64,000 nt of DNA from the NCBI RefSeq assembly GCF_014654725.1, contig NZ_JACVZV010000007.1, forward strand, positions 1 through 64,000. Reading direction: 5' to 3'. Source of the DNA: Vulcanococcus sp. Clear-D1 (GTDB lineage: Bacteria; Cyanobacteriota; Cyanobacteriia; PCC-6307; Cyanobiaceae). Positions 63,047 through 64,000 of the stretch are shown here, piece by piece. A program made the position numbers and the translations under genes. How positions within the stretch are numbered: position 1 is the first letter of the stretch; each line of letters starts with the position of its first letter. The notes under the pieces were generated by a model, which saw only the letters and a program-made list of their open reading frames with translations, was not told the origin of the DNA and made no database searches.

Positions 63047-64000
63047 TCAGTAATCCACGCCGCGCTTGAGATCCACACCCCGCTCGGCGTAGTGCTTGTG
63101 GCACACCATCTCCGAGTGCACGCTGGCGAGATCGAAATAGGCGGGCGGGTTCTTGCAGCGGCCCGTGAGGATGACCTCGGTTTCGGAGGGCTTACGCAGC
63201 AGCGTCTGCACGATCGGCTCCACCGGCAGCAGCTCCAGATCCACGGTGGGGTTGATCTCATCAAGGATCACCGTTTTGTAGAGGCCGCTGGAGATGGCGG
63301 CACGGGCAATCTCCCAGGCCCGCTCTGCTTCCACGTAATCGATCGGCTGCTGCTGGCCGCGCCACACAATCGCGTCACGGCCGGAGCGCAGGTGATCCAC
63401 CAGGTGGGGATAGCTCTCGCGCAGGGCGGCAATCGCCGCGTCTTCGGTGTAGCCACTGCCGCCCTTCAACCACTGCAGGATCAGCACGCGATGGCTCTTG
63501 TCTTGCGAGATGCCGCGGCCGATGGCCTGCAGGGCCTTGCCCAGGGCACTGGTGGATTTGCCTTTGCCCTCACCGGTGTACACCTCGATGCCTTCCAAAC
63601 CGGCAGGCGGATGCTCAAGGCCATCAGCATCGAATTCCGCGGCCGTGGCTGCATCGAGGCGACGATGGGCCCGCATCTCGGAGTGGAGATCAGCGATCTG
63701 CACCAGGGAACGCGGGGCGCCGCGGCCGGTGACGATCACCTCCATGCCGGCGGGTTTGGCCGCCAGGGTGCGCACCACGTCGTCGGTGTCGAGCAGGCCC
63801 AGATCGAGCACTGGATTGAGCTCATCGAGCACCACCACCGAATAGAGCTCGCTGGCGATGGCGCCCTTGGCGATGGTCCAGCCGCGCTGGGCCTCCTGAA
63901 TATCGATGCGGGTGACTTCGCCTGCCCCGAAAAATTCACCGCGACCGGTGCGCACCTGATCGATCAGGTGGGGGAAACCCTGCTGCAGCGCCTCAATCGC
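63047..64000 (-). CDS. cobO: Cob(I)yrinic acid a,c-diamide adenosyltransferase with tandem domains (partial)
   Basis: The reading frame runs off the right edge; the N terminus is missing. What is visible (about 318 residues) contains two similar CobO domains. The second has the complete ATP loop GEGKGKSTSALGKAL and VILDEINPTVDLELL. The first has VVLDELNPVLDLGLL and EVIVTGRGAPRSLVQIADLH, and its P-loop lies outside the window. CobO attaches the adenosyl group to cobalt in B12 synthesis. The tandem copy is a fused duplication; its first ATP site cannot be judged here. Confidence 0.92.
   Translation of the reverse strand, partial: AIEALQQGFPHLIDQVRTGRGEFFGAGEVTRIDIQEAQRGWTIAKGAIASELYSVVVLDELNPVLDLGLLDTDDVVRTLAAKPAGMEVIVTGRGAPRSLVQIADLHSEMRAHRRLDAATAAEFDADGLEHPPAGLEGIEVYTGEGKGKSTSALGKALQAIGRGISQDKSHRVLILQWLKGGSGYTEDAAIAALRESYPHLVDHLRSGRDAIVWRGQQQPIDYVEAERAWEIARAAISSGLYKTVILDEINPTVDLELLPVEPIVQTLLRKPSETEVILTGRCKNPPAYFDLASVHSEMVCHKHYAERGVDLKRGVDY

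Noticed and set aside
1-64000. CRISPR array, insertion sequence or prophage
   Set aside because: I saw no regularly spaced direct repeats, no transposase or integrase, and no phage structural genes.

Overview
The window is a GC-rich stretch of a picocyanobacterial chromosome, most likely Synechococcus/Cyanobium-like. The photosynthesis and cyanobacterial marker genes support this: psaI and psaL, ndhN, ldpA, a Ycf45-type ATPase, a CrtD-type carotenoid desaturase, DUF1815 and DUF2839 proteins, a CAAD protein, and SLH-domain outer-membrane porins. Genes are dense, neighbouring genes often overlap at convergent 3' ends, and many minus-strand genes end in GC-rich hairpins next to an A-run on the plus strand.

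Positions 1-12 kb are accessory. They hold a lone secreted-type domain without a signal peptide, a small-molecule kinase, an isochorismatase-like hydrolase divergent from a glutamine synthetase-like ligase, and two divergent paralogous small unknown proteins. A dps gene follows, translationally coupled to an unusual adenylation-thioesterase fusion. Then come an EamA transporter, an exported adenosine deaminase, an unknown protein and a small frameshifted gene. Positions 12-17.4 kb hold three tandem SLH porins. Their 5' thirds are almost identical while their barrels differ.

Positions 17.5-30.6 kb form an envelope and membrane block: a GT39-like glycosyltransferase, a broken DUF2079 gene, two GtrB-like GT2 enzymes, a GtrA-YdjC fusion, an intact DUF2079 protein, a P-type ATPase homologue without catalytic residues, psaI-psaL, an NlpC/P60 hydrolase and a beta-lactamase-fold serine hydrolase. 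tRNA-Ser(GCU), alr and an HNH nuclease gene follow.

Positions 32.6-49.3 kb are the large ribosomal superoperon, all on the minus strand: rplC-D-W-B, rpsS, rplV, rpsC, rplP, rpmC, rpsQ, rplN-X-E, rpsH, rplF-R, rpsE, rplO, secY, adk, rpmJ, rpsM-K, rpoA, rplQ, truA, rplM, rpsI, rpmE, prfA. Hairpin terminators or attenuators lie between rplO and secY, between rplQ and truA, and between rpmE and prfA.

Positions 49.7-64 kb hold ndhN-ldpA (coupled), the Ycf45-type ATPase, tRNA-Gln(UUG), a HAD phosphatase, recA with a candidate LexA box, DUF1815, DUF2839, a degenerate DinG-like helicase, tyrA, crtD, a fructosamine-kinase-like protein, a CAAD protein, a JAMM peptidase next to a MoeB-rhodanese E1-like enzyme, and a tandem-domain CobO gene that runs off the right edge.
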